Assembly (NCBI GenBank): GCA_045600225.1
Contig: JAZRXL010000073.1
Location: 1 to 22,291 of the forward strand
Source: UBA1181 sp045600225
GTDB lineage: Bacteria; Bacteroidota; Bacteroidia; Bacteroidales; Paludibacteraceae
Direction: 5' to 3'
Length of the DNA: 22,291 nt
In this document: piece after piece, positions 14,501 through 22,291 of the stretch
How the letters are laid out: each line of letters begins with the position of its first letter
How positions within the stretch are numbered: position 1 is the stretch's first letter
Position numbers and translations under genes: made by a program
The notes under the pieces: model-generated
The model's input: only the letters and a program-made list of their open reading frames with translations
Database searches by the model: none
What the model was told of the DNA's origin: nothing

Positions 14501-15373
14501 ATGAGAGTTATTATTTTCGGAAACAAATGCAGAGAAGAGGCTGCACAATACACAAGCGATCTGATAGACCTGCTTCAAGACCGTGGTGCAGAGATCCTTT
14601 TCGAAAAAGATTATTGTCAGTTTTTGGTTGAAAAAGGCGTTGACATGAACTTCGCCCACACCATTGTCGATGATGATAATTTCGATGCCGACTTGGCATT
14701 TAGCATTGGCGGCGACGGAACTTTTATTCGCACCTCTGCCAGAATCGGAAGGAAAGAAATTCCTATCTTGGGTATCAACGCAGGCAGACTAGGATTCCTT
14801 GCGGACATTGCAGGAGAAGAAATCATCCAATCTGTCAACGATGTCCTTAATGGCAAATACCATGTGGAAGACCATGCACTGCTTCGCCTACACACCGAAG
14901 ATCGTGCTTACAAAGACTTCAACTATGCCGTCAACGAAATCGCCATTCTGAAAAGAGATTCCTCTTCGATGATTACCATTCATGCTTGGGCAAATGGAAC
15001 ATTCATAAACTCTTACCAAGCCGACGGACTTCTAATTGCTACGGCAACAGGATCCACCGCCTACTCAATGAGTGTAGGAGGACCTATCGTCGTGCCACAA
15101 GCCTCGAATTTCATCATCACTCCTGTGGCTCCCCACAGCCTTAATGTCCGCCCTATCATCATCCCTGACTCTTGGGAGATTGATCTTAAAGTAGAGAGTA
15201 GAAACAAACAATTCCTAATTGCCTTGGATGGAAGAAACAACGTATTCAACGAGCAAACTCCATTGAAAATCAAAAAGGCTAACTTCTCCACAAAAATTAT
15301 CCGTAGAGAGAACCATGACTTCTTCAATACGCTTAGAGAGAAATTAATGTGGGGAACTGGAACAAGAATATAA
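14501..15373 (+). CDS. nadK: NAD kinase
   Basis: This cytoplasmic enzyme phosphorylates NAD to NADP. The 290-residue protein contains the GGDGT motif (70-74, catalytic Asp72), INAGRLGFLAD (92-102), the NE motif (Asn145-Glu146) and the glycine-rich segment DGLLIATATGSTAYSMSVGGPI (175-196). The C-terminal beta-strand region includes LDGR. Length and start are normal for the family. fmt begins 12 nt after its stop, so the two probably form an operon driven by the TATCTTTG box upstream. Confidence 0.97.
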   Translation: MRVIIFGNKCREEAAQYTSDLIDLLQDRGAEILFEKDYCQFLVEKGVDMNFAHTIVDDDNFDADLAFSIGGDGTFIRTSARIGRKEIPILGINAGRLGFLADIAGEEIIQSVNDVLNGKYHVEDHALLRLHTEDRAYKDFNYAVNEIAILKRDSSSMITIHAWANGTFINSYQADGLLIATATGSTAYSMSVGGPIVVPQASNFIITPVAPHSLNVRPIIIPDSWEIDLKVESRNKQFLIALDGRNNVFNEQTPLKIKKANFSTKIIRRENHDFFNTLREKLMWGTGTRI

Positions 15374-15385
15374 CAAGGAAGATAT

Positions 15386-16354
15386 ATGGATAAAAAGTCT
15401 TTACGAATCGTATACATGGGTACTCCCGATTTTGCCGTGGCACCCCTAAAAAAACTTGTCGAAGGTGGATATAATGTGGTTGGCTGCATCACCATGCCAG
15501 ATAAAGAGGCTGGAAGAGGTCATCACATACAATTCTCCCCTGTTAAAGAGTATGCGATTTCGCAAAACATTCCTTTGCTACAACCCGCAAAACTAAAAGA
15601 CGAGCAGTTCTTAGCAGACCTAAAAGCTTGGAATGCTGACATACAGATTGTAGTAGCGTTCAGAATGTTACCTGAAGTTGTATGGAACATGCCAAGATTA
15701 GGCACCTTCAACCTTCATGGTTCCCTTCTACCTCAATATAGAGGTGCTGCTCCTATCAACTGGGCTGTGATAAATGGAGAGAAAGAAACAGGCGTTACTA
15801 CATTCTTCCTAACCCATGAAATTGATACAGGAAAGATTATTCTTCAAAAGAAAATATCCATTGGGGAAAACGATTGCGTAGGAGACATCCACGATCAATT
15901 AATGGAGATTGGTGCGGACCTTGTCGCAGAAACAATGGATCTTGTACTCGCAGGTAAAGTTGAATCTAAAGAACAAAAATGCTTTTACAAAGATGAAAGT
16001 GAACTAAAATCAGCTCCAAAGATTTTCAAAGAAACTTGTAAAATCAACTGGAATCAAAACACTGAAACCATCCATAATTTTGTGCGCGGATTATCACCTT
16101 ACCCTGCTGCATGGTGCAACCTAACTGATCCAAAAGGAGAGACCATCACTGTAAAAATATTTGAGACCGAGAAGATTTTAACAAACCATAATCAATGCAT
16201 TGGCTCATTCAAATACGATAAAAAATTCATCGACATTGCAGTCAATGATGGATATGTAAGAATAAAATCTCTCCAAATACCAGGGAAAAAGAGACTAACA
16301 ACAGAAGAGTTTCTAAGAGGTTTTAAACTGACAGAAGAATACAAATTCAGTTAA
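15386..16354 (+). CDS. fmt: Methionyl-tRNA formyltransferase
   Basis: This enzyme transfers a formyl group from 10-formyltetrahydrofolate to initiator Met-tRNA. The 322-residue protein has the formyltransferase domain (about 6-185), with the catalytic triad Asn109, His111 and Asp147 in TFNLHGSLLPQYRGAAPINWA and THEIDTGK. The C-terminal OB-like domain (about 208-320) contains IHNFVRGLSPYPAAW. The start is supported by an AAGGAAG ribosome-binding-like sequence at 15375-15381, unusual in this window. A strong terminator follows. Confidence 0.97.
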   Translation: MDKKSLRIVYMGTPDFAVAPLKKLVEGGYNVVGCITMPDKEAGRGHHIQFSPVKEYAISQNIPLLQPAKLKDEQFLADLKAWNADIQIVVAFRMLPEVVWNMPRLGTFNLHGSLLPQYRGAAPINWAVINGEKETGVTTFFLTHEIDTGKIILQKKISIGENDCVGDIHDQLMEIGADLVAETMDLVLAGKVESKEQKCFYKDESELKSAPKIFKETCKINWNQNTETIHNFVRGLSPYPAAWCNLTDPKGETITVKIFETEKILTNHNQCIGSFKYDKKFIDIAVNDGYVRIKSLQIPGKKRLTTEEFLRGFKLTEEYKFS

Positions 16355-16373
16355 GAAAAACCATAAAGCACAG

Positions 16374-16408
16374 AGGGGATGCAAGCAATCTGCATCCCTT
16401 TTCTTTTT
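16374..16408 (+). terminator. Factor-independent terminator of nadK-fmt
   Basis: GGGATGCA (16376-16383) pairs with TGCATCCC (16391-16398) around a 7-nt loop. It is followed by TTTTCTTTTTG. Confidence 0.92.
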
Positions 16409-16435
16409 GTAAGAGACGATTTAATTGTCGTTTGT

Positions 16436-16466
16436 TTTGATATTTCAAGAAAAAACAATAGTTTTG
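16436..16466 (+). promoter_or_regulatory. Consensus promoter of the ECF sigma gene
   Basis: TTTG (16436-16439), exactly 19 nt, then TAGTTTTG (16459-16466) give a full match to TTTG-N19-TAnnTTTG. This is the primary-sigma type of promoter, so no autoregulation by an alternative sigma is evident. The leader to the ATG is about 65 nt. Confidence 0.8.
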
Positions 16467-16537
16467 CAAACATAAGTCTAACAATTTAAAATTTTTATGC
16501 CTATCGAAACACTCCTACTTCACTAACAATAGAAGAT

Positions 16538-17128
16538 ATGGACATTTTGAATAACATGACCGATGAAGAATTGGTTCAATCGTACGCCAACAATAACAAC
16601 GAAGCGTTCGATGTGTTGCTCATGAGGCATAAAAATAAAGTTTTTTCATATATATTTACTGCTGTAAAAGATAGAGATGAGGCCAATGATTTGTTTCAGG
16701 ACACCTTCATCAAGGCGATTATGACTATTAAGCAAGGGAAATATACCGAGAAAGGAAAGTTCGCCCCATGGATACTCAGAATCGCACACAACCTTATTAT
16801 AGATACATATAGGAAGGACAAAAACGAAAATACAATCTCTAACGAGGAGTATGGAACCGATTTACTAAACGACATCAAACTCTACGATGACAGTTTAGAA
16901 GAGTATTGGGCAAAAGAGAATGCTCTAAACAGCGTAGTAGGACTAATCGACGAGCTACCAGAGAATCAGCAAAGCATCATCAGGAAAAGATTCTTTAAGG
17001 ATTTAAGTTTTAAAGAGATTGCAGATGAAGAGAACATCAGTATCAACACTGCTCTCGGAAGAATGAGATATGCTCTGATCAACCTAAAAAGGATTGCAAC
17101 AGAAAAAAAGGTATCTATTGAAATTTAA
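16538..17128 (+). CDS. ECF-type RNA polymerase sigma factor
   Basis: The 196-residue protein has only sigma regions 2 and 4. Region 2 spans about 25-95 (YIFTAVKDRDEANDLFQDTFIKA, KFAPWILRIAHNLIIDTYRK). Region 4 spans about 135-190 (LPENQQSIIRKRFFKDLSFKEIADEENISINTALGRMRYALINLKR). A longer acidic linker joins them. It would direct RNA polymerase to a specific promoter set. No anti-sigma factor, FecR-like gene or SusC/D pair follows, so this is not the classical TonB-associated ECF arrangement. The next gene is convergent and its stop codon overlaps this one. Confidence 0.93.
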   Translation: MDILNNMTDEELVQSYANNNNEAFDVLLMRHKNKVFSYIFTAVKDRDEANDLFQDTFIKAIMTIKQGKYTEKGKFAPWILRIAHNLIIDTYRKDKNENTISNEEYGTDLLNDIKLYDDSLEEYWAKENALNSVVGLIDELPENQQSIIRKRFFKDLSFKEIADEENISINTALGRMRYALINLKRIATEKKVSIEI

Positions 17129-18732
17129 AACTCAGCAGGTATCTCCAATTCTATAAATTGTCCAGTTTGAGGATGCTCAAACTGGATTTTTTGTGCCTGC
17201 AAGTATAATCTGTCTGCTTTTGTCCCATACAACTCATCGCCCACAATAGGTGTAGACAAGCCATTCTTATGCGCTGAATGAAGTCGTAACTGATGTGTCC
17301 TACCCGTATGAGGATAAAACCAAACTTTAGTTTTACCCGAAACATCTTCAATCTTTTCAAATTCCGTCAAAGAGGGTTTCCCATACGTATAGTCGACCAT
17401 CTGACACGGTCTGTGTTCTACATCGGGACATATTGGCAAATCGATTTCTCCTCGCTCTTTTTTTATTATACCATCTAAAATGGCCAAATATCTTTTCCTA
17501 ACTCTTCTTTGTGCAAACAACTTCTGCATCTCCACATATATATCCTCCGTCTTTGCAACAACCAAAAGACCCGAAGTTGCCATATCCAACCTATGAACAA
17601 CTTTAATATACTCATAACGGCCCAATGACTTTAAAAGAGACTCTACAGATGGAAGATCAGAAGTGCCCGGTACGGATAACATTCCTGCCGGTTTGTTTAC
17701 CACTATCAAACATTCATCTTCATAAACAGCAGAAAGATCATCGCACGAAAAAATGTGCTCCGATAAAGGATTGGGTTCAACATCCAATCCCTGTATCATA
17801 AAAGTCAATATTGGTTTACACTTCGCATGGCACGCAGGATAAAACGACCCATGCATTCTCACAATCGATTTAGGTGATTTACCCCACCAGAACTCAGCCA
17901 TACAGATTGGCTTGTAGTGGTTTTGAAAAGCATATTGCAACAATTTAGGCGCTGCACATTCTCCAGCTCCACTCGGAGGAATTGTATTGGGGAAAAGATC
18001 TAACAAAGAGGCTTCCTCTCCTTTGGCATTCAAAAAACGAAACTGACTGAACAATCTGTCTTGCAGATCCATAGACATGCTCTTTCGCTTCTCTTTTAAA
18101 GATTCTATTTCGAGAGAAAACACATCTAACTCCTTTTGTATGTCCAACAGTTTTGTCTCCACCAACTTTAACGATCTCTTTGCTTCCGCCTTCAGAAACT
18201 GGCTCTCCTTAATCAATGATTGTTCCTCCTCTGCAGAAAGGTGATTCTCTCTTCGCCTATCTCTTTCTACCTTTGAAACTGCCAACCTCTCTTTCCACGA
18301 TTTTTTTAATGCACCATATTGTTCTTCTACAGTATGACATGCATCTAATAGATTCTTGTATCTCAAATCATTTTGTATGACGTCAATCTTTCTATTTATC
18401 TCTGAAATCAGACTCTCTTCTGCACGAAAGAAAGAGGTGGAGGAATTTAAATCATAAACAGGAGGAACAAAAAAATCATGCAAATAGGAACCTGCGATTT
18501 GACCAGAAAAGGCTGACAAATACCCCAACGAACCGTCTTCGGTTTGGACTACCAAAACTCCAAACATCTTTCCTTGTACCAATTCCTCCTCCCATTGGTT
18601 TAATGTTAACAAGTATTCTCTAACTTCACGAGAAGCTTCAATACAAAGAGGATGTGGAGTATAAGAAAAAGGGAAGGTGAACTGCTTTGGCAGTTCAACC
18701 TTCCCTTCTAAACATTTGAATGGATGAAACAT
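17125..18732 (-). CDS. RluA-family pseudouridine synthase with long N-terminal domain
   Basis: The C-terminal 200 residues (about 335-535) form an RluA-type catalytic domain: VNKPAGMLSVPG, HRLDMATSG (catalytic Asp383), the RKRYLA strand, and PHTGRTHQLRLH. The enzyme would modify uridine in rRNA or tRNA. About 330 residues precede this: an N-terminal region (FTFPFSYTPHPLC, GKMFGVLVV, LGYLSAFSG, FFVPPVYDL), a charged coiled coil (about 105-230) and a segment with GAGECAAPKLLQYAF and AEFWWG. I recall this N-terminal layout from large Rlu proteins of Bacteroidota and some gammaproteobacteria. The ATG lies one base after the stop of the surface-protein gene (TAG-G-ATG). Codons 9-22 overlap a terminator-shaped hairpin. 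The conserved FTFPFSYTPHP segment lies partly in the hairpin, which supports this early start. The 3' end overlaps the sigma gene's stop. Confidence 0.92.
   Translation of the reverse strand: MFHPFKCLEGKVELPKQFTFPFSYTPHPLCIEASREVREYLLTLNQWEEELVQGKMFGVLVVQTEDGSLGYLSAFSGQIAGSYLHDFFVPPVYDLNSSTSFFRAEESLISEINRKIDVIQNDLRYKNLLDACHTVEEQYGALKKSWKERLAVSKVERDRRRENHLSAEEEQSLIKESQFLKAEAKRSLKLVETKLLDIQKELDVFSLEIESLKEKRKSMSMDLQDRLFSQFRFLNAKGEEASLLDLFPNTIPPSGAGECAAPKLLQYAFQNHYKPICMAEFWWGKSPKSIVRMHGSFYPACHAKCKPILTFMIQGLDVEPNPLSEHIFSCDDLSAVYEDECLIVVNKPAGMLSVPGTSDLPSVESLLKSLGRYEYIKVVHRLDMATSGLLVVAKTEDIYVEMQKLFAQRRVRKRYLAILDGIIKKERGEIDLPICPDVEHRPCQMVDYTYGKPSLTEFEKIEDVSGKTKVWFYPHTGRTHQLRLHSAHKNGLSTPIVGDELYGTKADRLYLQAQKIQFEHPQTGQFIELEIPAEF
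18666..18707 (-). terminator. Terminator-shaped hairpin inside the start of the RluA-type gene
   Basis: On the minus strand the 10-bp AAGGGAAGGT/ACCTTCCCTT segment and the 7-bp GAACTGC/GCAGTTC segment form a 17-bp stem. It has one bulged base (18697) and a CAAA loop (18689-18686), and the 3' arm runs into TTTTTC. It begins 27 nt after the surface-protein stop, exactly where that gene's terminator would be expected. It is nevertheless in frame within codons 9-22 of the next gene. Confidence 0.8.
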
Positions 18733-18733
18733 C

Positions 18734-21700
18734 CTATTGTCTGATCAAAGTGAAGTGACCGGTGTATTGCATGTCGATCTCTTCGATGTCTATCACATAC
18801 CAGTAGTCGGTCGATGGCATTGGGTGGCCGTTGTAGGTTCCGTCCCATCCGTCAACATCCGAGCCCTTCAACTCCTTCAACAACTTGCCGTAGCGGTCGT
18901 AGATGAAGATGCTGGCGTCTGGGTAGACCTCCGCCAACGATCCTACCACCCAGTTGTCGTTGATGCCGTCTCCGTCTGGTGAGAACCACTCCTTGATCTC
19001 CGGCTCCGGTGCTATCATCTCGAACGCCATGGATGCCTTACAGTTGTTCTCGTCGTGCACGTAGGCTACGTGCTTGCCGAACGCAAGGTTGTAGACGATG
19101 TTGTCCGTCGCTATCGATGCCTCCACGTCTATCCAGTAGTAGAACGGTGCTGTTCCCTTGCCTTGCTCCAAGGTGATCTGGCGGGTCCTTACGCCCAACG
19201 AGTCGATCGACTGGATCACTGGCAACGACGCTACCGTCACCTCGAAGTTGTCCGTCGCAACGCACTTGCCGCGGCTCATCTCAACCTCGTAGGTCGTCGT
19301 CTCCTTCGGCGTCACGCTGATCGACGAGCTGCTGCCCACCTGCTCGCCGTTGGCTGTCCATGTGTAGCGGTCGGCCGCGTAGCTCGTTGCGTCTACCCTG
19401 CCCTTGTCGCCCTCGCAGATCGCCTCGCTGCCGCTCAGCTTGCCCGTCAACGGCTCGTCAACCTTCACCTGCACCGCATACTCCTTGGAGTTGTTGCACT
19501 GCTCGTTGTAGGCTACCACCGTGTAGGTGTATACGCTCTGGTGTGTGCTGGTGCCCGTATAGGTAGGTCTTACCTTCACGCTCTCGCTGTCCAGGTCGCC
19601 CTCTATCGTTGCGTCAGACTTCCATGATACGGTTGTCCCCTCCGGTGCCACGTCGCTTACCGTCAAGACGGTGTCCTCTCCCTCGCATAGGGTTACGACA
19701 TCTGGCAAGGTCAGGCTGATGGCTGGGATCACCTTTACCGGCAAGGTCGCATCCTTCATCTGGCTGCCGTAGCTGAATGTCACGGTATACTCCGCGTCGC
19801 TCGTTGGGGAGACTGTCAGCTCAAGCTTGCTGCCGTTCTTCCTGATATCTCCCGTAACGTCCGTGCTCTCGCCGCCCATCCTGCGGATTACCGTCAGCTT
19901 GTGCTCCTCTCCCGTCTGGCGGAAGCTGCCCGTGCCTGTCGTGTCTATCTCCAATATGTCTTGCAAGCCCAAGCACAACACCGGGTTGAGTTTTGCTTCC
20001 AACTCCAACACCGCGTCTACCAGGATGGTCGCCGTCGTCGTCGCCTGGCAGTAGTCCGGGTCGCTAATCTCTATGTCGTAGTGGTGGTCGGCGGATACGC
20101 TCTCCACGTTCAAGTAGTTGTCCGGACTGCTCTTGACAACAGTACCGTTCTCCTTCCATGTCACCGTACCGACGCTCTGGCTTGACGGTACGTCGAACAA
20201 TAGCTGTACCTTCTGGTCTTGGCCCCTCGGAACGATGTAGGTGTCCGGCTGACGCACCTCGATCCACTTCTGGACGTCCAGATTCTTGGCGTTGCCCTTG
20301 GCTACGCAGCCGCGGTTCGTCACAACGTAGCCGTACTGGCCCTCGTCTGCCGACTCCGTCAAGCCGCTCTTGGTGTATAGGGCGCTTGTCGCGCCTGGTA
20401 TCGGTGCGTCGTTCAGTGTCCACTGGATCGCTGGTGTCTCCTTGCAGCTGATGCTCAACGAGTTGCTGAACGTCGCCTTCTCGCACTTCTGCTCGTCTCC
20501 GATTTCCGGTGAAACCTTCAACGGGATGGTGTGGATCGCTATCGTTGCGCTCGCGTCGCACTCGTTCACGAACCTTACCTCGTAGACGTCCTCGCTCGCT
20601 GTCTCCGTGGCCGCTATCGGATAGTCGGGGCCTTTCACGCGCGTCGCCTCGCCGTTCTTGTACCACTCGTACTCGGTTCCCGCGTCCTTCTTGTAGTCCA
20701 CGCTCAAGGTGAGCGCGTTGCCGCATGAGTAGAACTCCCTTGGAACGTCGCCTTCGAAACTGTTCGGAGTCCATGTGTTATCCGCCTCCGTGATGGTCAT
20801 CTTGCCGACAACCTGTCCGTCGCCCACCTCTATCGTGTGGGGGGCAGAGGTCTTCGTACATGCCCCCATGCTGACTGTCAACGTGTAGGTGAACGTCTTG
20901 CCCGGTTCGTCCGGGAACGTCTTCAAGCCCAACGCGCTGTTGGTGGATGTCGCATCGCCGCTCCACAAGTAGGTGGCGCCTACCGGCTGGCTCTTTGGTA
21001 CCAGCTGGACTCCCTCCGCCTTCGGACACACGTTGTGCGTTCCATCAATCTCTGGCTTCTCCAGGTAGTCGACCGTTACGTTTACGTTTACCGGTGCTCC
21101 CTCGCAGGCCGTCTCGTTGACGATGGCCGTTGGGTAGCTTATCGCGTAGCTTGGCGTGATCTTGTATACGTCTGTCTGGTCTACAAGGTTAGTTGTCGGT
21201 GTGCCCGTGCTTGTTGCGTAGGTCACCTCTACAGTTCCGCACTCGCCCGCGTTTACTACGCTCCATGTGCCCTTCAGGTCTATCTGATCCTCGCAGACCG
21301 GTGCTGGGTCGCTTACCGACAATACCGGTTTTGGCAATACGGTGACGACAACCTCGCTCGCTGCGCTCTCCGCTCCTGTCCCGTTGTCCATCTGGGTGAC
21401 GTAGAACTTGTATGTGGTCTTCGAGTTGCCGTCCGCAACTGCCGACGTGATGCCGGTCGAATAGCTCTTGCCTGTGCCCTTGACTACCGCCGTCGCGTTC
21501 ACTCCTGGGTCCTCGTCGCCGTACCATTGCAATGTATAGTCGTCTGCCGTCTTCGTGTCTCCAGCCATCAGTTGCACCTCTGCCTCCAGGCTTGGTACCG
21601 GTGAACCCTCGCATACGTACACGTCCTTTACTGTCGGTGGCAACGCGTCGCTGATCTTGATCGTCACCATCACGGAGTCGCTGCTGCATGCCTTTGGATT

Positions 21701-22291
21701 GCCGGCGTCAACCCTGTAAACCCATGTGTACAGAACCTTGGTGCCGCCTGCCAATGTCGTCACGTCGTACACCGGCTTTGGTGCGCCTGTCGCGTAGCCT
21801 GTTGTCGGTTTCTCCTTCGTCTCGCTCACTGGTGAGTAGTAGTAGGTGTAGCCGATCTCCTCCTCCCACGTCGCCTTGCTGGTGATCGCTGGGAAGGTGT
21901 TGCCCGTGGCGTCTGCCTTGATGTATTGGACCGTCGCAGGGTCTGGCGCTAACGTCTCGTAGACGTTCACCGTGATGTCGGTTGCCGTTCCCCTACAGAT
22001 TTGGGTTGAGCTCAACTCGTAGTATGGTTGGACTCCGTAGTTTTGCGTTCCTGCTACTGTTGTGCTTGGAACTGGGGCGGTTGTCGTGGTGGATGTTTCA
22101 ACATCGGAACCATCGCCTGCCCAATAGAAGCCGCTTGCCTGCTCCACATATCCGGATGTTGCCGATGATGTGGCACTCAAGGATACTGCCTGCTCGTTCT
22201 TACAATAGTCGATGGTCTCCTCTGTCGTGTAGGTCGCTACATCGTAGACCTCTACGTCGAACGGCATTCGCTTACTTTCGTTGGTAGTTCC
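18734..22291 (-). CDS. T9SS type B-sorted multi-domain Ig-like surface protein (5' end missing)
   Basis: The reading frame is open to the right edge (upstream residues GTTNESKR precede the first in-window Met), so this is the C-terminal 1185 residues of a larger protein. It consists of about nine or ten Ig/PKD-like beta modules of roughly 100 residues. Many start with a cysteine signature (VCEGSP, VCEDQ, ACEGAP, LCEGED, ICEGDK) and contain a later W and Y-x-Y/V pattern. The last 84 residues form a gliding-motility-type sorting domain: WFSPDGDGINDNW, IFIYDRYGKLL, GWDGTYNGHPMPSTDYWY, GHFTLIRQ. This directs secretion by the type IX system and attachment at the cell surface. It is probably an adhesin or structural surface protein. 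The gene is much GC-richer than its neighbours (41 of 60 bases G+C at 19321-19380, against 17 of 60 at 17461-17520). Confidence 0.93.
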   Translation of the reverse strand, partial: GTTNESKRMPFDVEVYDVATYTTEETIDYCKNEQAVSLSATSSATSGYVEQASGFYWAGDGSDVETSTTTTAPVPSTTVAGTQNYGVQPYYELSSTQICRGTATDITVNVYETLAPDPATVQYIKADATGNTFPAITSKATWEEEIGYTYYYSPVSETKEKPTTGYATGAPKPVYDVTTLAGGTKVLYTWVYRVDAGNPKACSSDSVMVTIKISDALPPTVKDVYVCEGSPVPSLEAEVQLMAGDTKTADDYTLQWYGDEDPGVNATAVVKGTGKSYSTGITSAVADGNSKTTYKFYVTQMDNGTGAESAASEVVVTVLPKPVLSVSDPAPVCEDQIDLKGTWSVVNAGECGTVEVTYATSTGTPTTNLVDQTDVYKITPSYAISYPTAIVNETACEGAPVNVNVTVDYLEKPEIDGTHNVCPKAEGVQLVPKSQPVGATYLWSGDATSTNSALGLKTFPDEPGKTFTYTLTVSMGACTKTSAPHTIEVGDGQVVGKMTITEADNTWTPNSFEGDVPREFYSCGNALTLSVDYKKDAGTEYEWYKNGEATRVKGPDYPIAATETASEDVYEVRFVNECDASATIAIHTIPLKVSPEIGDEQKCEKATFSNSLSISCKETPAIQWTLNDAPIPGATSALYTKSGLTESADEGQYGYVVTNRGCVAKGNAKNLDVQKWIEVRQPDTYIVPRGQDQKVQLLFDVPSSQSVGTVTWKENGTVVKSSPDNYLNVESVSADHHYDIEISDPDYCQATTTATILVDAVLELEAKLNPVLCLGLQDILEIDTTGTGSFRQTGEEHKLTVIRRMGGESTDVTGDIRKNGSKLELTVSPTSDAEYTVTFSYGSQMKDATLPVKVIPAISLTLPDVVTLCEGEDTVLTVSDVAPEGTTVSWKSDATIEGDLDSESVKVRPTYTGTSTHQSVYTYTVVAYNEQCNNSKEYAVQVKVDEPLTGKLSGSEAICEGDKGRVDATSYAADRYTWTANGEQVGSSSSISVTPKETTTYEVEMSRGKCVATDNFEVTVASLPVIQSIDSLGVRTRQITLEQGKGTAPFYYWIDVEASIATDNIVYNLAFGKHVAYVHDENNCKASMAFEMIAPEPEIKEWFSPDGDGINDNWVVGSLAEVYPDASIFIYDRYGKLLKELKGSDVDGWDGTYNGHPMPSTDYWYVIDIEEIDMQYTGHFTLIRQ

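Noticed and set aside
19055..19627. Long plus-strand frames opposite the T9SS surface gene
   Set aside because: High GC content reduces stop codons on the opposite strand; the minus-strand frame has the Ig-like modules and the sorting domain.
1..22291. tRNA or rRNA genes, CRISPR arrays, intact insertion sequences
   Set aside because: I looked for cloverleaf-like blocks, conserved rRNA stretches, repeat-spacer arrays and transposase frames and saw none.

Overview
The window looks like a chromosome segment from a Bacteroidales-type bacterium (Bacteroidota). Several upstream regions carry the Bacteroidota promoter signature TAnnTTTG. Two of them also have TTTG exactly 19 nt further upstream. 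Coding starts mostly lack strong Shine-Dalgarno sequences. One surface lipoprotein has the Cys-Gly-Asp-rich export signal, and the right-hand gene ends in a type IX secretion (T9SS) type B sorting domain. I cannot name the genus. A T9SS cargo argues for a T9SS-bearing lineage rather than classical Bacteroides.

Layout. (1) About 1-3200 is accessory and patchy. It holds an N-terminally truncated Rpn-type nuclease remnant, a RhuM-family DNA-binding protein, a gene-poor stretch full of short hairpin repeats, and a FISUMP-domain lipoprotein on the minus strand with its own consensus promoter and a structured leader. Two copies of a CTTCGACTCCGCTC-type inverted repeat lie in this part. (2) About 3200-18730 is ordinary, AT-rich core genome. 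Minus strand: pnp, a secreted histidine-type phosphatase preceded by an HD-domain hydrolase, purA preceded by an RluB-type pseudouridine synthase with a long RGG/GGYNNNR tail, a five-repeat DUF349 protein, a periplasmic cyclophilin, and type B ribosomal protein L31. Plus strand: a DUF456 membrane protein, NAD kinase followed by fmt, and an ECF sigma factor. An RluA-type pseudouridine synthase runs convergently into the sigma gene with overlapping stop codons. (3) About 18734-22291 is the 3' part of a large, clearly GC-richer gene for a multi-domain Ig-like, T9SS-secreted surface protein, cut by the window edge.

Transcription units suggested by spacing are: RluB-type synthase with purA (9 nt gap); HD protein with phosphatase (29-30 nt gap), after a purA terminator; nadK with fmt (12 nt gap); and the T9SS surface protein with the RluA-type synthase (TAG-G-ATG junction). 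Factor-independent terminator shapes follow the Rpn remnant, pnp, purA, DUF456/cyclophilin (shared), rpmE2, fmt and, more weakly, DUF349.

Nothing here is a clear new multi-gene system. The most unusual signal is a strong terminator-shaped hairpin inside codons 9-22 of the RluA-type synthase, immediately after the stop codon of the surface-protein gene. Other points of interest are the RGG-tailed pseudouridine synthase, the structured leader of the FISUMP lipoprotein, and the two families of dispersed palindromic repeats.
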